Positions 17,068-26,360 are shown, numbered from the stretch's first letter. The stretch is DNA of 64,000 nucleotides from JAJEEA01 sp965243615 (GCA_965243615.1 CBDEVO010000003.1:5518001-5582000), one strand, 5' to 3'. Notes: generated from the sequence alone by a model not told the origin. Made by a program: numbers and translations.

Positions 17068-20000
17068 ATGCGAACCCTCCTGTACCGGCTGATCGGCTCC
17101 GTCACCTCGATTCGCCCCGAGGAGACGGCCCCGGTGGTGCTGATGTTCGCCTACTCGTTCCTCGCCATGACGTCGTACAACATCGTGAAGCCGCTGACGC
17201 GGTCGCAGTTCATCGCCGCCCTCGGCTCCGACAACCTGCCGTACGTGCTGTTCGCGGCCGGGGTGTTGATCGGCGGCGTCATGCACCTCTATACCGGCGT
17301 CATCCGCCGCCTGCCGCCCCGCCACGTGATACCCCTCACGCAGGCCGCCATCATCGGCATCCTGGTCCTCTTCTGGGGCCTCCTGCAGACCGGGGCGGGG
17401 TGGGTCACCGTCGCCTTCTACTTCTTCGGCCTGATCCTCGGCATCCTGTTGATCAGCCAGTTCTGGACCCTGGCCAACGACGTCTTCGACGCCCGCCAGG
17501 CCAAGCGCCTGTTCGGGTTCATCGGCGGCGGGGCCAGCCTCGGCGGAGCGCTGGGGGCCGGCATCACCGCCGTCGTCGTCGAGGAGGTGGGCTCCGAGCA
17601 ACTGGTGCTGGTGAGCGCGGTCACCCTCGCCGGCTGCACCGGCATCGTGATGCTCCTGCTGCGCCGCCACCCCGTCGGCGAGCACGCCGGATTCGACGCC
17701 TCGGACAGTGGCCTCGGGGGCCGGGAGGGGATTCGCCTCCTCGCCGGGTCGCGCCCGCTCCAGGTGCTCGCCCTGACCGTCGCGTGCGCCGCCGCGGGGG
17801 CCGCCGTCGTCGACCAGCAGTTGAACATGGCGGCCGAGGCGATGCGCGGCGACAGCGGCGGCGACAGCATCGCCGCCCTCCTGGCCGAGGTCACCGCCTA
17901 CCTGTCCATCGGCGGGTTCGTCGTGCAGGTGGCCCTCATCAGCCGCATCCATCGGTCCGCCGGCATCGGCGTGGCCCTCCTGCTGCTGCCGTTCGGCTTC
18001 AGCGCCAGCGCCGCCCTCATCCTCTTCACGGGGACCCTGTGGGCGGTCGCGGGGGCCCGGGTGCTCGGCTCGACGCTGCGCTACACGCTCGACAAGACGA
18101 CGCGCGAGGTCCTCTTCGTGCCCCTGCCGGCCGAAATGCGGCACCGGGTCAAGCCGTTCATCGACGTCACCATGGACCGGTTCGCCAAGGCGGTGACGGC
18201 GGTGCTGCTGCTCGCCCTCATCCAGCCGTGGGGGCTCGGGCTCGACTGGCGGCAACTGAGCTGGGCGACCCTCGTCATCACCGGGCTCTGGATCGCGGTC
18301 GCGATGCGCGCGCGGCGCGAGTACCTCCGGTCGTTCCGGGCCAGCATCGACGCCCGGACCATCACCCCCGACGCGGTGATGACGCGGGCCGGCGAAGCCG
18401 CCACCGTCGAGACCCTGGTCGAGGAGCTGTCCAACCCCGACCCCGCCGCCGTGCTCTACGCCATCGAGATGCTCGAGGCGATGGACAAGCCGCACCTCGT
18501 CACGCCGCTCCTCCTGCGCCACGAGTCGGGGCGGGTCCGGGTGCGCGCCCTGCACGCGCTGGCGTCGGGCCGCTCGCGCGTGGCCCACCGCTGGAAGGGC
18601 GCCGTCGAACGGATGACCCGGGACGACGACGTCGACGTGCGCGCGGCCGCTCTCGAGGCCCTGGCGAGCCTCGCCCATCAGGACGCCGCGACCGTCATGA
18701 CCGGCCATCTCGCCGACCCCGAGCCCCGGGTGGCGGTGGCCGCGGCGGCGGCCCTCGCGCGGTCCGGCCGCGAGCCCGACGCGGTCCTCGCCGCCGCGAC
18801 GTTCCGGAGACTCATCGAGGACACGCGCGACGCCGGCGCCGAGGGCCGGCGCGAGGCGGCGCGGGCCCTCGCCAGGATCAGGACCGACGACCCCCGCTTC
18901 CGCACCCTGCTCGCGACCCTGTTGCACGACCACCGGGTCGACGTGGTCCTCGAGGCGATTCGGAGCGCGCGGGCCCTCGGCGCGTCGGACGGGCTGTTCC
19001 TGCCGGGCCTGCTCTCGAGACTGGCTCACCGCGGCCTGAAGCACCCGGCCCGGGAGACGCTCGTGGCCTACGGCGAAGCGAGCATCCCGGCCCTCCGCTA
19101 CGCGCTGGAGAACCCCCACGAACAGGTCTGGGTGCGGCGGCACGTCCCGTCCACGCTGGCCCGCCTGCCCCACCAGGCGGCGATGGACGCGCTCGTGGGC
19201 AGCCTCGACACCCCCGACAGGTTTCTTCGCTACAAGGTGATCGCCGCCATCGAGCGCCTCCGGCGCCACCATCCGGCCCTCGCCGTGCCTCGTGACGTAA
19301 TCGAGGCCTTCCTCATGAAGGAGTCGACCCGCTACTGCAACGTCCTGAGCCTCGGGAACAACCTCCTCGTACACGCGCCGGCGCCGGACGATGCGGCGCT
19401 CGAACACGCCCGCGGCGCCGAGCGGCGGGACCCGGACCGCGCGGCCTCGCTTGCACCGCACGACACCCTGCTCGAACGCGCTCTCCGCGAGCTGCTGGAG
19501 AGCAGCCTCGACCGGATCTACCGGCTCCTGGGAATCCTGCACGAGGTCGGCGACGTCGCGGCCGCTCGGCACGCGATAGACTTCGGCGACCCCCGGCGCC
19601 GCGCCCGCGGCCTGGAGTACCTCGACAACGTGTTGCCCGGCAACGTGCGAAAGCGCATCCTGCCCCTCATCGACGAGACGCCCCTGTCCGAGAAGGTCGA
19701 GCACGCCAACCGCGTCCTGGGCACGCGGCCCCGAGACCTCGAGGACACGCTGGCGCAGCTCATCCACGACGCCAACCCGGTGGTCGCGGCGACGGCCATC
19801 CACTTCGCGGCCGAGCATCTCCCGGGCGCGCTGACCGACGATCTGCGGTGGGTGAACGCCCATCGCGCCGCCGCGGATCCGCACGTCGTCGACACCGCCT
19901 GGTGGGCCCTGTCCCTCGGCACGTCCGGTCAGGCCTCGGCCCCGGCGGACGTCCGCCGGCTCCCGACGGCGGAGATCGCGAACCGGCTGAGCCGCATCCC

Positions 20001-20859
20001 CATCTTCGAGTTCGTCTCGGTGGACGAGTTGTTCCGGGTCATCGATTCCGGCCAGCAGGTGTGGTACGCGCCGGACCAGCCGGTCGGCACGGAAGGCGCG
20101 ACCGAGGCCGTCGAGCTCCTGATCGAGGGCGCCGTCCGCCGGTCGGTCACCGGCGGCGACGGCGATACCCTGTGCGCGCCCGGTGTGCTCGGCCTCGAGG
20201 AGGCGCTGCAGGGGGCCCCGACGACGCGGCCGACGTGGGCCAACCAGCCGTCGGCCTGCCTGCGCATCAGGTCGGCCGACTTCGTGGCGATGGTGTCGGA
20301 CGACGACCTGCTGGCGCAGGGGCTGTTCCGGTTGCTGCTGACCCCCCCGGACGGCCGCCGCGATCGCAGCCCCGCCCACCTGCCGGCGGTGACCCTGCCG
20401 CAGTCGGCGCTGCAGCCGTTCGACGAGGCGATGCTGCTGCGTCACCACCCCCTCCTCGGTCGGGCGGCGGCGACCGAACTCCTCGCCCTCGTGCAGGCCG
20501 CGCGGAGGCTCTCGCTCGGGGACGGCGAGGTGCTGGTGCTCGGTGACGCCCCCGCCGCGCTGTGCCTGGTGCTGGAGGGGGCCATGCGCCTCGAGTCGGA
20601 TGGCGCCGCGCCGATCGTGGCCGGACCGGGCGGCACCCTGTTCGTGGCCGAGACCCTCGCGGGGGGGCCGGCGGGATGGCGGGCCACCGCACAGGGCGCG
20701 TGCCGGATCCTTCGGGCGGAACGGGACGAGGTGTACACGGTGTTGTCCGATCGGGTCGACTTGCTGCAGGATCTGTTCAGCGGCGCGCTCGCCGGCGGAG
20801 CCTCCGCGCCCCCGGGGGCCGCGCGCGAGCGCAGGCCGGACGCCACGTTGACCGCGTAG
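17068..20859 (+). CDS. Npt1/Npt2-like nucleotide transporter fused to HEAT repeats and two cNMP-binding domains
   Basis: 1263 residues. Residues 1 to about 430 form a 12-helix carrier with the ADP/ATP-translocase-like (NTT) signature 'FWTLANDVFDARQAKRLFG' followed by 'FIGGGASLGGALGAG', and an early 'YNIVKPLTRSQFI'. Residues about 440-960 are HEAT-like helical repeats (for example 'DVDVRAAALEALASLAHQD'). Two cyclic-nucleotide-binding-like domains follow at about 977-1100 and 1126-1240. The carrier would be gated or scaffolded by the cytosolic domains. ATG 17068 is used; GTG 17062 is also possible. The two genes behind it, on the same strand, encode exported kinase-like and phosphatase proteins. 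Substrate ATP/ADP is inferred, not shown. Confidence 0.85.
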   Translation: MRTLLYRLIGSVTSIRPEETAPVVLMFAYSFLAMTSYNIVKPLTRSQFIAALGSDNLPYVLFAAGVLIGGVMHLYTGVIRRLPPRHVIPLTQAAIIGILVLFWGLLQTGAGWVTVAFYFFGLILGILLISQFWTLANDVFDARQAKRLFGFIGGGASLGGALGAGITAVVVEEVGSEQLVLVSAVTLAGCTGIVMLLLRRHPVGEHAGFDASDSGLGGREGIRLLAGSRPLQVLALTVACAAAGAAVVDQQLNMAAEAMRGDSGGDSIAALLAEVTAYLSIGGFVVQVALISRIHRSAGIGVALLLLPFGFSASAALILFTGTLWAVAGARVLGSTLRYTLDKTTREVLFVPLPAEMRHRVKPFIDVTMDRFAKAVTAVLLLALIQPWGLGLDWRQLSWATLVITGLWIAVAMRARREYLRSFRASIDARTITPDAVMTRAGEAATVETLVEELSNPDPAAVLYAIEMLEAMDKPHLVTPLLLRHESGRVRVRALHALASGRSRVAHRWKGAVERMTRDDDVDVRAAALEALASLAHQDAATVMTGHLADPEPRVAVAAAAALARSGREPDAVLAAATFRRLIEDTRDAGAEGRREAARALARIRTDDPRFRTLLATLLHDHRVDVVLEAIRSARALGASDGLFLPGLLSRLAHRGLKHPARETLVAYGEASIPALRYALENPHEQVWVRRHVPSTLARLPHQAAMDALVGSLDTPDRFLRYKVIAAIERLRRHHPALAVPRDVIEAFLMKESTRYCNVLSLGNNLLVHAPAPDDAALEHARGAERRDPDRAASLAPHDTLLERALRELLESSLDRIYRLLGILHEVGDVAAARHAIDFGDPRRRARGLEYLDNVLPGNVRKRILPLIDETPLSEKVEHANRVLGTRPRDLEDTLAQLIHDANPVVAATAIHFAAEHLPGALTDDLRWVNAHRAAADPHVVDTAWWALSLGTSGQASAPADVRRLPTAEIANRLSRIPIFEFVSVDELFRVIDSGQQVWYAPDQPVGTEGATEAVELLIEGAVRRSVTGGDGDTLCAPGVLGLEEALQGAPTTRPTWANQPSACLRIRSADFVAMVSDDDLLAQGLFRLLLTPPDGRRDRSPAHLPAVTLPQSALQPFDEAMLLRHHPLLGRAAATELLALVQAARRLSLGDGEVLVLGDAPAALCLVLEGAMRLESDGAAPIVAGPGGTLFVAETLAGGPAGWRATAQGACRILRAERDEVYTVLSDRVDLLQDLFSGALAGGASAPPGAARERRPDATLTA

Positions 20860-20897
20860 GAGCCGGCACCGTTCGGGCCGGCTCCCGGAGACCGCCC

Positions 20898-21743
20898 ATG
20901 CCCATGCCCCGTCGATCCTCGGCCTCGTTGGTGACGGTTCTCGTGCTGTGGCTGGGCGTGCCGGAGCCCGCGCATGCCCAGGACGCCGCACCCGCACTCT
21001 CCGCGGCGGAGATGGAGGTCTTCCTCCTCGACGCCGAGCTGACGGACATCCGCGACGTCGGGACCGGCGTGACGGGATCGCGGCGCGCGACCGCCTCCGA
21101 CGGCCGGCTGACCCACGACGTTCACATCCAGTCCGTCGACATCAGCCGTTCGCGCTTCGTCGCCGCCGGCGCCCGGGTGGAGCTGAACTTCAGGGACTCC
21201 TACCTCTACAACGTCGCCGCCTACCGTCTCGCCGTCCTGCTGGGCATCGACAACGTGCCCATGTCGGTCCTGCGCGGGGTCGACGGCCGACGGGCCGCGG
21301 TCACGTGGTGGGTCGACGACGTGGCCATGACCGAGGCGGATCGGATCGCCCAGCGGACGCTGGGGCCGGACCCCGCGAGGACGAGCCGGCAGTTCTACAC
21401 CCAGTACGTCTTCGACGAGCTCATCCAGAACCGGGACCGAAACCAGGGCAACATGCTGTGGACGACGGACTGGAAGATGTGGCTGATCGACCACACCCGC
21501 GCGTTCCGCCAGGACGTGGAGCTGACGGAGCCCGAGCGGCTCACGCGCATCGGGCGGGACCTGCTCGACAACCTGCGCGGCCTCACCCCGGAGGCCGTCG
21601 AAGCGGCGCTCGGAGATGTTCTGAGCCGGGGAGAGCGGTCGAGCGTGATGCGGCGGCGCGAACTCCTGCTGCAACACTTCGACGATCGCATCGCCCGCTT
21701 CGGCGAGCGCGGGGTCGTCGTGGACCCGGAGCCCGCGCCGTAG
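20898..21743 (+). CDS. Exported kinase-fold protein with PI3/PI4-kinase-like catalytic motifs
   Basis: 281 residues with a signal peptide ending at AHAQ (residue 28). The segment 'FDELIQNRDRNQGNMLW' gives Asp180 and Asn185 in the order of a kinase catalytic loop (compare GDRHxxN of phosphoinositide-type kinases), and 'WLIDHTRAF' gives Asp198 in the position of the metal-binding DFG/IDF motif. An upstream basic/hydrophobic region 'AAVTWWVDDVAM' resembles the ATP-clamp strand. No homologue of known function is recognised. If it is active outside the cytoplasm it needs a source of ATP. The nucleotide-carrier gene ends 38 bp upstream. The fold assignment rests on short motifs and is tentative. 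Confidence 0.55.
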   Translation: MPMPRRSSASLVTVLVLWLGVPEPAHAQDAAPALSAAEMEVFLLDAELTDIRDVGTGVTGSRRATASDGRLTHDVHIQSVDISRSRFVAAGARVELNFRDSYLYNVAAYRLAVLLGIDNVPMSVLRGVDGRRAAVTWWVDDVAMTEADRIAQRTLGPDPARTSRQFYTQYVFDELIQNRDRNQGNMLWTTDWKMWLIDHTRAFRQDVELTEPERLTRIGRDLLDNLRGLTPEAVEAALGDVLSRGERSSVMRRRELLLQHFDDRIARFGERGVVVDPEPAP

Positions 21744-21783
21744 CGGCCGGCGGCGAAACCCCGCGTTGCACCGAGGACGCCAG

Positions 21784-23067
21784 ATGCAGCCCGCCGACCG
21801 GCCCGCGCCGACGGCCACCCCTCCCGCTGACCGGCGCGCGCGCCTCCGCCGTGTCGCGGGCGCGGCCGTCGTGGCCCTGCTCGCAACCGGCACTCCCCCC
21901 GCCGCGGCCCAGCCCGACTCCCGTCGCGTGGTCGCCATCGGCGACATCCACGGCGCCGGCGACCGGCTGCGCGCGCTCTTGCAGGAGACCGGCCTCATCG
22001 ACCGCGAACGCGGATGGAGCGGCGGGGCCGCGACCCTGGTGCAGATCGGCGACATCACCGACCGGGGCCCCCAGGTGCGCGAGATCATGGACCTCCTGAT
22101 GCGGCTCGAGGACGAGGCCCGCGACGACGGCGGCGAGGTCAGGGTGCTCCTGGGCAACCACGAGGCGATGAACATGATGGGCGACGTCAGGGACGTCACC
22201 CCCGCGATCTTCGCCGCCTTCGCCTCGGAGGACGCCGAGCGGCGGCGCGAGGACGCGTTTCGACAGTACACGAGGCACGCGAACCGGCGGCGCTCGGACC
22301 GGAACGGTCCCGAACGCCCGGAACCGATGTCCCGCGGCGAGTGGATGCGGGCGCATCCGCCCGGCTTCGTGGAGTTCATGGAGGCGATGGGGCCCGACGG
22401 GCGGTACGGCCGCTGGCTGCGGGACAAGCCGGTCGCGACCGTGGCCGCGGACACCCTCTTCGTGCACGCGGGCCTGTCGCCCGACCTGGAAGCGGAGAAC
22501 GTCGAGGCCCTGAACGACCGGGCGCGGGACGAGATCGAGCGCTTCGATCGCCACCGGCGCCATCTCGTCGACGCCGGGATCATCCTGCCGTTCTCGACGT
22601 TCCAGGAGATGTTCGCGGCGGTGGCCCTCGAGCTGCGGACCTGGATCGAGCGCCTGTCCCCCGACCAGCGCCAACGACGCCGGCGGCGGACGGTGACGCG
22701 CGCGGAAAGGGTGCTCATCGACGTTCTGGTGGACCTGCAGACCATCAACAGTTGGTCGATCGTCGACCCCGACGGTCCCCTCTGGTTCCGCGGATTCGCG
22801 CTGCGGCCGGAGCCGGAGGTCGACGGCTTCATCGGCGGTCTGTTGAGGCGTTTCGGCGTCGCGCGCGTCGTGGTCGGCCATTCGGTCACCCCGTCCCGGC
22901 GGATCACCGTCCGCACGGCGGGGAGGATCTTCCTCATCGATACCGGCATGCTGGAAGGCGCCTACCGGGGACGGCCCTCGGCCCTGGAGCTGCTCGACGG
23001 GCGGATTACCGCCATCTACCCCGGGGAGCGCATCCGGCTCGACGCCCCCGTCCCCTCGCCGCGGTGA
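21784..23067 (+). CDS. Exported metallophosphoesterase, PPP/Shewanella-like phosphatase type
   Basis: 427 residues with an N-terminal basic stretch and hydrophobic signal (VAGAAVVALLATG) ending near AAAQ. The PPP-family motifs are complete: GDIHG (53-57), GDITDRG (89-95), GNHEAMN (124-130), then 'VHAGL' and 'VVGHSVT'. It should be a di-metal phosphoprotein phosphatase or phosphoesterase in the periplasm. ATG 21784 has GAGG 8 bases upstream. It follows the kinase-like gene after 40 bp, giving an apparent exported kinase-phosphatase pair. Confidence 0.85.
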   Translation: MQPADRPAPTATPPADRRARLRRVAGAAVVALLATGTPPAAAQPDSRRVVAIGDIHGAGDRLRALLQETGLIDRERGWSGGAATLVQIGDITDRGPQVREIMDLLMRLEDEARDDGGEVRVLLGNHEAMNMMGDVRDVTPAIFAAFASEDAERRREDAFRQYTRHANRRRSDRNGPERPEPMSRGEWMRAHPPGFVEFMEAMGPDGRYGRWLRDKPVATVAADTLFVHAGLSPDLEAENVEALNDRARDEIERFDRHRRHLVDAGIILPFSTFQEMFAAVALELRTWIERLSPDQRQRRRRRTVTRAERVLIDVLVDLQTINSWSIVDPDGPLWFRGFALRPEPEVDGFIGGLLRRFGVARVVVGHSVTPSRRITVRTAGRIFLIDTGMLEGAYRGRPSALELLDGRITAIYPGERIRLDAPVPSPR

Positions 23068-23184
23068 CGACCGCGGCCGTCGGGGCAAGGCGTAATCCCT
23101 TCGGGACGGTGACGCTGGGCATGCCCCTGCGGCGCCTCGGCCCGGACGTCACCGCCCGCGTGCTTCCCGGCGGCGAAGTGGAGC

Positions 23185-24294
23185 TCAGATGACGAGGGGT
23201 TGGCGCCGCGCTCCCCACCGGCCCGGCTGCGCGAGGAAGCGGCCCGCCAGCATCGTCGCGCAGGTCGGGCAGCGCCCTCCGGCATCGAGACGCCAGCGGG
23301 TGATGCGGTAGCCGTCGCGGCCGATCAGCACGTCCCCACAGCCGGGGCAGCGGGTGGACTGCCCGTCCTCGTCGCGGATGTTGCCGGTGTAGACGTGGCG
23401 CAGGCCCGCCCGCAGTCCCTGCTCGCGCGCCCGGCGGACGGTGTCGGGCGGCGTGGGGGGCACGTCGAGCATCCTGAAGTCGGGGTGGAACGCGGTGAAG
23501 TGCAGCGGCACGTCGGGGCCGAGGTGCTCGACCAGCCAGCCGCAGAGGCGATCGACCTCGTCGGGCGAATCGTTCTGTCCGGGGATGAGCAGGGTCGTGA
23601 CCTCGAGCCACACCTCGGTCTCGCGAGCGAGCCACTCGAGGGTGTCGAGCACCGGCTGGAGGTGGGCGAAGCAGACGCGGTGGTAGAACGTCTCCGTGAA
23701 CGCCTTGAGGTCGATGTTCGCCGCGTCCATGTGGGCGAACAGGTCCCGGCGGGCGTCCGGCGACACGTAGCCGCTCGACACCGCCACGCTCCTGACCCCG
23801 CGCGCACGGGCCGCCTTCGCGCAGTCGATGGCGTACTCGGCGAAGATGATGGGGTCGTTGTAGGTGAAGGCGACGCTGGTGCAGCCGGCCCCGGCGGCGG
23901 CCTCGGCGACCCCGGCCGGAGACGCGTCGGCGGACAGCGCGTGGTCCTCTCGCGCCTTCGAGATGTCCCAGTTCTGGCAGAAGCGGCAGCCGAGGTTGCA
24001 GCCGGCGGTGCCGAACGACAGCACGCTCGACCCCGGGTAGAAGTGGCTCAGCGGCTTCTTCTCGATCGGATCGATGCAAAAGCCGCTGGCGCGGCCGTAG
24101 CTGGCGAGCACGACCTCGCCGCCGCGCGCCTCCCGCACGTAGCAGAACGCCTTCTGCCCGTCGTGGAGCCGGCAGTAGCGCGGGCACAGGTCGCACTGCA
24201 CCCGGCCGTCGTCGAGACGGTGCCACCACGAGCCGCGCACCACCCCCGGCTCGATCTGGTCGCGGTCGACGCTGCCGCCTTCCGTTCTCTGCAT
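23185..24294 (-). CDS. amrS: AmmeMemoRadiSam system radical SAM enzyme
   Basis: 369 residues. The radical SAM cluster motif is CNLGCRFC (Cys99, Cys103, Cys106). An N-terminal Cys set (34, 37, 41, 51) and C-terminal CPGC and CPTC pairs suggest extra metal sites. Family landmarks include 'IDPIEKKPLSHFYPGS', 'SKAREDH', 'AFTYNDPIIFAEYA' and 'VYTGNIRDEDGQSTRCP'. The family is named for co-occurrence with AMMECR1-like and Memo-like proteins, but neither partner is in this window. The reaction is unknown. It is divergent from the BNR-repeat gene. Confidence 0.9.
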   Translation of the reverse strand: MQRTEGGSVDRDQIEPGVVRGSWWHRLDDGRVQCDLCPRYCRLHDGQKAFCYVREARGGEVVLASYGRASGFCIDPIEKKPLSHFYPGSSVLSFGTAGCNLGCRFCQNWDISKAREDHALSADASPAGVAEAAAGAGCTSVAFTYNDPIIFAEYAIDCAKAARARGVRSVAVSSGYVSPDARRDLFAHMDAANIDLKAFTETFYHRVCFAHLQPVLDTLEWLARETEVWLEVTTLLIPGQNDSPDEVDRLCGWLVEHLGPDVPLHFTAFHPDFRMLDVPPTPPDTVRRAREQGLRAGLRHVYTGNIRDEDGQSTRCPGCGDVLIGRDGYRITRWRLDAGGRCPTCATMLAGRFLAQPGRWGARRQPLVI

Positions 24295-24662
24295 ACGACG
24301 CTCGCCTTTCGACGTGGGCAGCCGAGAGGCGGAGGCATGTCGGCCTCGCCTCCCCTTCTCGCGTGCCCCGACGCCCGAGCAGTCCGCGTGACCAGCGAGA
24401 GTGCCGCCGTTCTCGAGCAGACCGCGGTCCGAGCAGGTCGAAGAGACAACTGTACTTCAGAGTGACCCTGCGGCCGGCCCCCGCCGGGATGAAGTCGCCG
24501 AGCCCCTCGGCCTTCGTTGCAGACAAGGAACAGGCCGGCGTCCTGCAGCCGGACGAACCATGTCGACTTGCGCGGGCGGGGTCCCGGCCGAGCGAACGGC
24601 GCAGCCGAGACGTGTTACAAATGAACCATGTCCAACGATCGAAACGGCGGGGCCCCGGTCCC
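24295..24662. other. 368-bp gap between divergent genes, no gene seen
   Basis: This is the shared upstream region of amrS (minus) and the BNR-repeat gene (plus). GTTACAAATG near 24612 is slightly AT-rich and could belong to the + strand promoter. No copy of the dispersed repeat, no strong hairpin and no credible small reading frame is visible. Confidence 0.5.
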
Positions 24663-25781
24663 ATGAGTCGGGTGCGCGTGCTCGTCGGCACCCGCAAGGG
24701 CGCATTCGTCATGACGTCGGACGGAACCCGCTCCGACTGGAACATCCGCGGACCCGAGTTCGGGGGGTGGGAGATCCTGCACGCCAGGGGTTCGCCCGCC
24801 GACCCCGACCGCCTCTACCTGTCGCAATGGACCGACTGGTTCGGACAGGTGATTCAGCGCTCGGACGACGGCGGGAAGACTTGGAAGGCGGCGGGCAACC
24901 ACTTCACCTACCAGGGCGCGATCGGCACCCATCTCTGGTACGACGGCACGCCCCATCCGTGGGAGTTCAAGCGCGTCTGGCACCTCGAGCCCTCGGCGAC
25001 CGACCCCGAGACCGTCTACGCCGGGGTCGAGGACGCGGCGCTGTTCCGCTCGACCGACGGCGGCGCGAGCTGGCAGGAGCTGGCCGGCCTGCGCAGTCAC
25101 GGCACGAGCCAGGACTGGCAGCCGGGGGCGGGCGGGATGTGCCTGCACACGATTCTGCTGGACCCGACGGGCGGGGGGCAGATCTTCACGGCGACGTCGG
25201 CGGTCGGCGTCTTCCGCAGCGACGACCACGGGCAGACCTGGGCGCCCGCGAACCGCGGCCTCCGGTCGGAGGGCATGATCGCCGACCCGGAGGCGCCGGT
25301 CGGCCACTGCGTGCACCGCATCGCGCGGCACCCCTCGCGGCCCCGCGTCCTCTTCATGCAGAAGCACTGGGACGTCATGCGCAGCGACGACGCCGGCGAC
25401 TCGTGGCGCGAGATCAGCGGCAACCTCCCGTCCGACTTCGGCTTCCCCATCGAGGTCCACGCGCACGAGCCCGACACGGTGTACGTCGTCCCCATCAAGA
25501 GCGACTCGGAGCACTACCCGCCGGACGGCCGGCTGCGCGTCTACCGCAGCCGGACCGGCGGAGACGAGTGGGAGGCGCTCGGCGACGGCCTGCCGCAGCG
25601 GCACTGCTACGTCAACGTGCTGCGCGACGCGATGGCCGTCGACACCCTCGACCCGTGCGGCGTCTACTTCGGGACCACCGGCGGCCAGGTCTACGTCTCG
25701 CCCGACGCCGGCGACCACTGGACACCGATAGCCCGCGACCTGCCGGCGGTGCTGTCGGTCGAGGTCCAGACGCTGCGATAG
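24663..25781 (+). CDS. WD40/YVTN/BNR-repeat (sialidase-fold) protein
   Basis: 372 residues without a signal peptide. It contains repeated Asp-box motifs (S-x-D-x-G-x-T-W) such as SDDGGKTW, STDGGASW, SDDHGQTW, SDDAGDSW and SPDAGDHW, indicating a sialidase-like beta-propeller. Opening 'VRVLVGTRKGAFVM' is typical of the cytoplasmic BNR proteins that travel with a small MoaD/ThiS-like gene, and exactly such a gene follows at 26004. The catalytic residues of true sialidases are not evident, so a binding or scaffolding role is likelier. The stop codon TAG is the start of a tandem pair of the dispersed repeat. Confidence 0.82.
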   Translation: MSRVRVLVGTRKGAFVMTSDGTRSDWNIRGPEFGGWEILHARGSPADPDRLYLSQWTDWFGQVIQRSDDGGKTWKAAGNHFTYQGAIGTHLWYDGTPHPWEFKRVWHLEPSATDPETVYAGVEDAALFRSTDGGASWQELAGLRSHGTSQDWQPGAGGMCLHTILLDPTGGGQIFTATSAVGVFRSDDHGQTWAPANRGLRSEGMIADPEAPVGHCVHRIARHPSRPRVLFMQKHWDVMRSDDAGDSWREISGNLPSDFGFPIEVHAHEPDTVYVVPIKSDSEHYPPDGRLRVYRSRTGGDEWEALGDGLPQRHCYVNVLRDAMAVDTLDPCGVYFGTTGGQVYVSPDAGDHWTPIARDLPAVLSVEVQTLR

Positions 25782-25980
25782 GAGTCTGCGCCGTGGAACG
25801 GCGCCGCCTCCGGAGGAGGCGCGAACTCGCCGGAGGGTTGGTTGGGCGCCAGGCGGAGCCGCAGGCGACGATTCGCGGGCGAGGACCGTGCCGCGGAACG
25901 GCGCCGCCTCCAGAGGAGGCGCAGACTCCTGAGAGGGTTGGTGGAGCACCCAGCGGAGCCGAAGGCGACCGTTGGCGGGC
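25779..25980 (+). repeat. Two tandem copies of the dispersed repeat, 100-bp period
   Basis: TAGGAGTCTGCGCCGTGG begins the first copy with the stop codon of the BNR gene inside it. Each unit carries an inner palindrome GCGCCGCCTCC/GGAGGAGGCGC and the core (GGTTGGTTGGGCGCC or its variant GGTTGGTGGAGCACC, then GGAGCCG, AGGCGAC and a GGCGGGC-like end). The inner palindrome and core recur at an exact 100-bp spacing, longer than the 82-bp unit at 56 kb because of this extra inner hairpin. Confidence 0.88.
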
Positions 25981-26003
25981 GAGGCAACGGAGCGACGCGA
26001 TCC

Positions 26004-26306
26004 ATGGCCCTGATACAGGTCGTCCTGCCCGCGCACCTGCGCACGCTGGCCGGTATCGCCGGCGACATCGAGCTGCCTGTCGACGGCCCGGTCACGCAGC
26101 GCACGGTCCTGGAGGCGGTCGAGACGCGCTACCCGGTGCTCCGCGGCGCGATCCGGGATCAGGGCACCCACCGCCGGCGCGCCCTCGTGCGCTTCTACGC
26201 GTGCCGGCAGGACCTCTCGAACGACCCGCCCGACGCGCCGCTGCCGGCCGCCGTAGCCGCGGGGACCGAGCCGTTCCTGATCGTGGGTGCGATGGCCGGC
26301 GGCTAG
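26004..26306 (+). CDS. MoaD/ThiS-like ubiquitin-fold protein ending in Gly-Gly
   Basis: 100 residues with the MoaD/ThiS pattern: 'IQVVLPAHLRTLAGI', 'VTQRTVLEAVETRYPVLRGAIRD', a basic 'RRRALVRFYAC' strand, 'DLSNDPPDAPLP', and an exposed C-terminus 'LIVGAMAGG'. The terminal Gly-Gly is the site that is adenylated and thiocarboxylated in sulfur carriers or conjugated in ubiquitin-like systems. It is paired with the BNR-propeller gene just upstream, separated by the tandem repeat. No E1-like or JAB protease gene is in the window, so the partner enzyme must be elsewhere. Confidence 0.82.
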   Translation: MALIQVVLPAHLRTLAGIAGDIELPVDGPVTQRTVLEAVETRYPVLRGAIRDQGTHRRRALVRFYACRQDLSNDPPDAPLPAAVAAGTEPFLIVGAMAGG

Positions 26307-26360
26307 CATCGCGCCGCACGGAGACCGACTGCTTCGTGTTGCTTTTCGGCCGGCGCGAGG

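Noticed and set aside
21722..21750. Residual repeat arm at the kinase-like gene stop (GGAGCCCGCGCCGTAG)
   Set aside because: It resembles the arm but has no second arm or core; chance in GC-rich DNA cannot be excluded.
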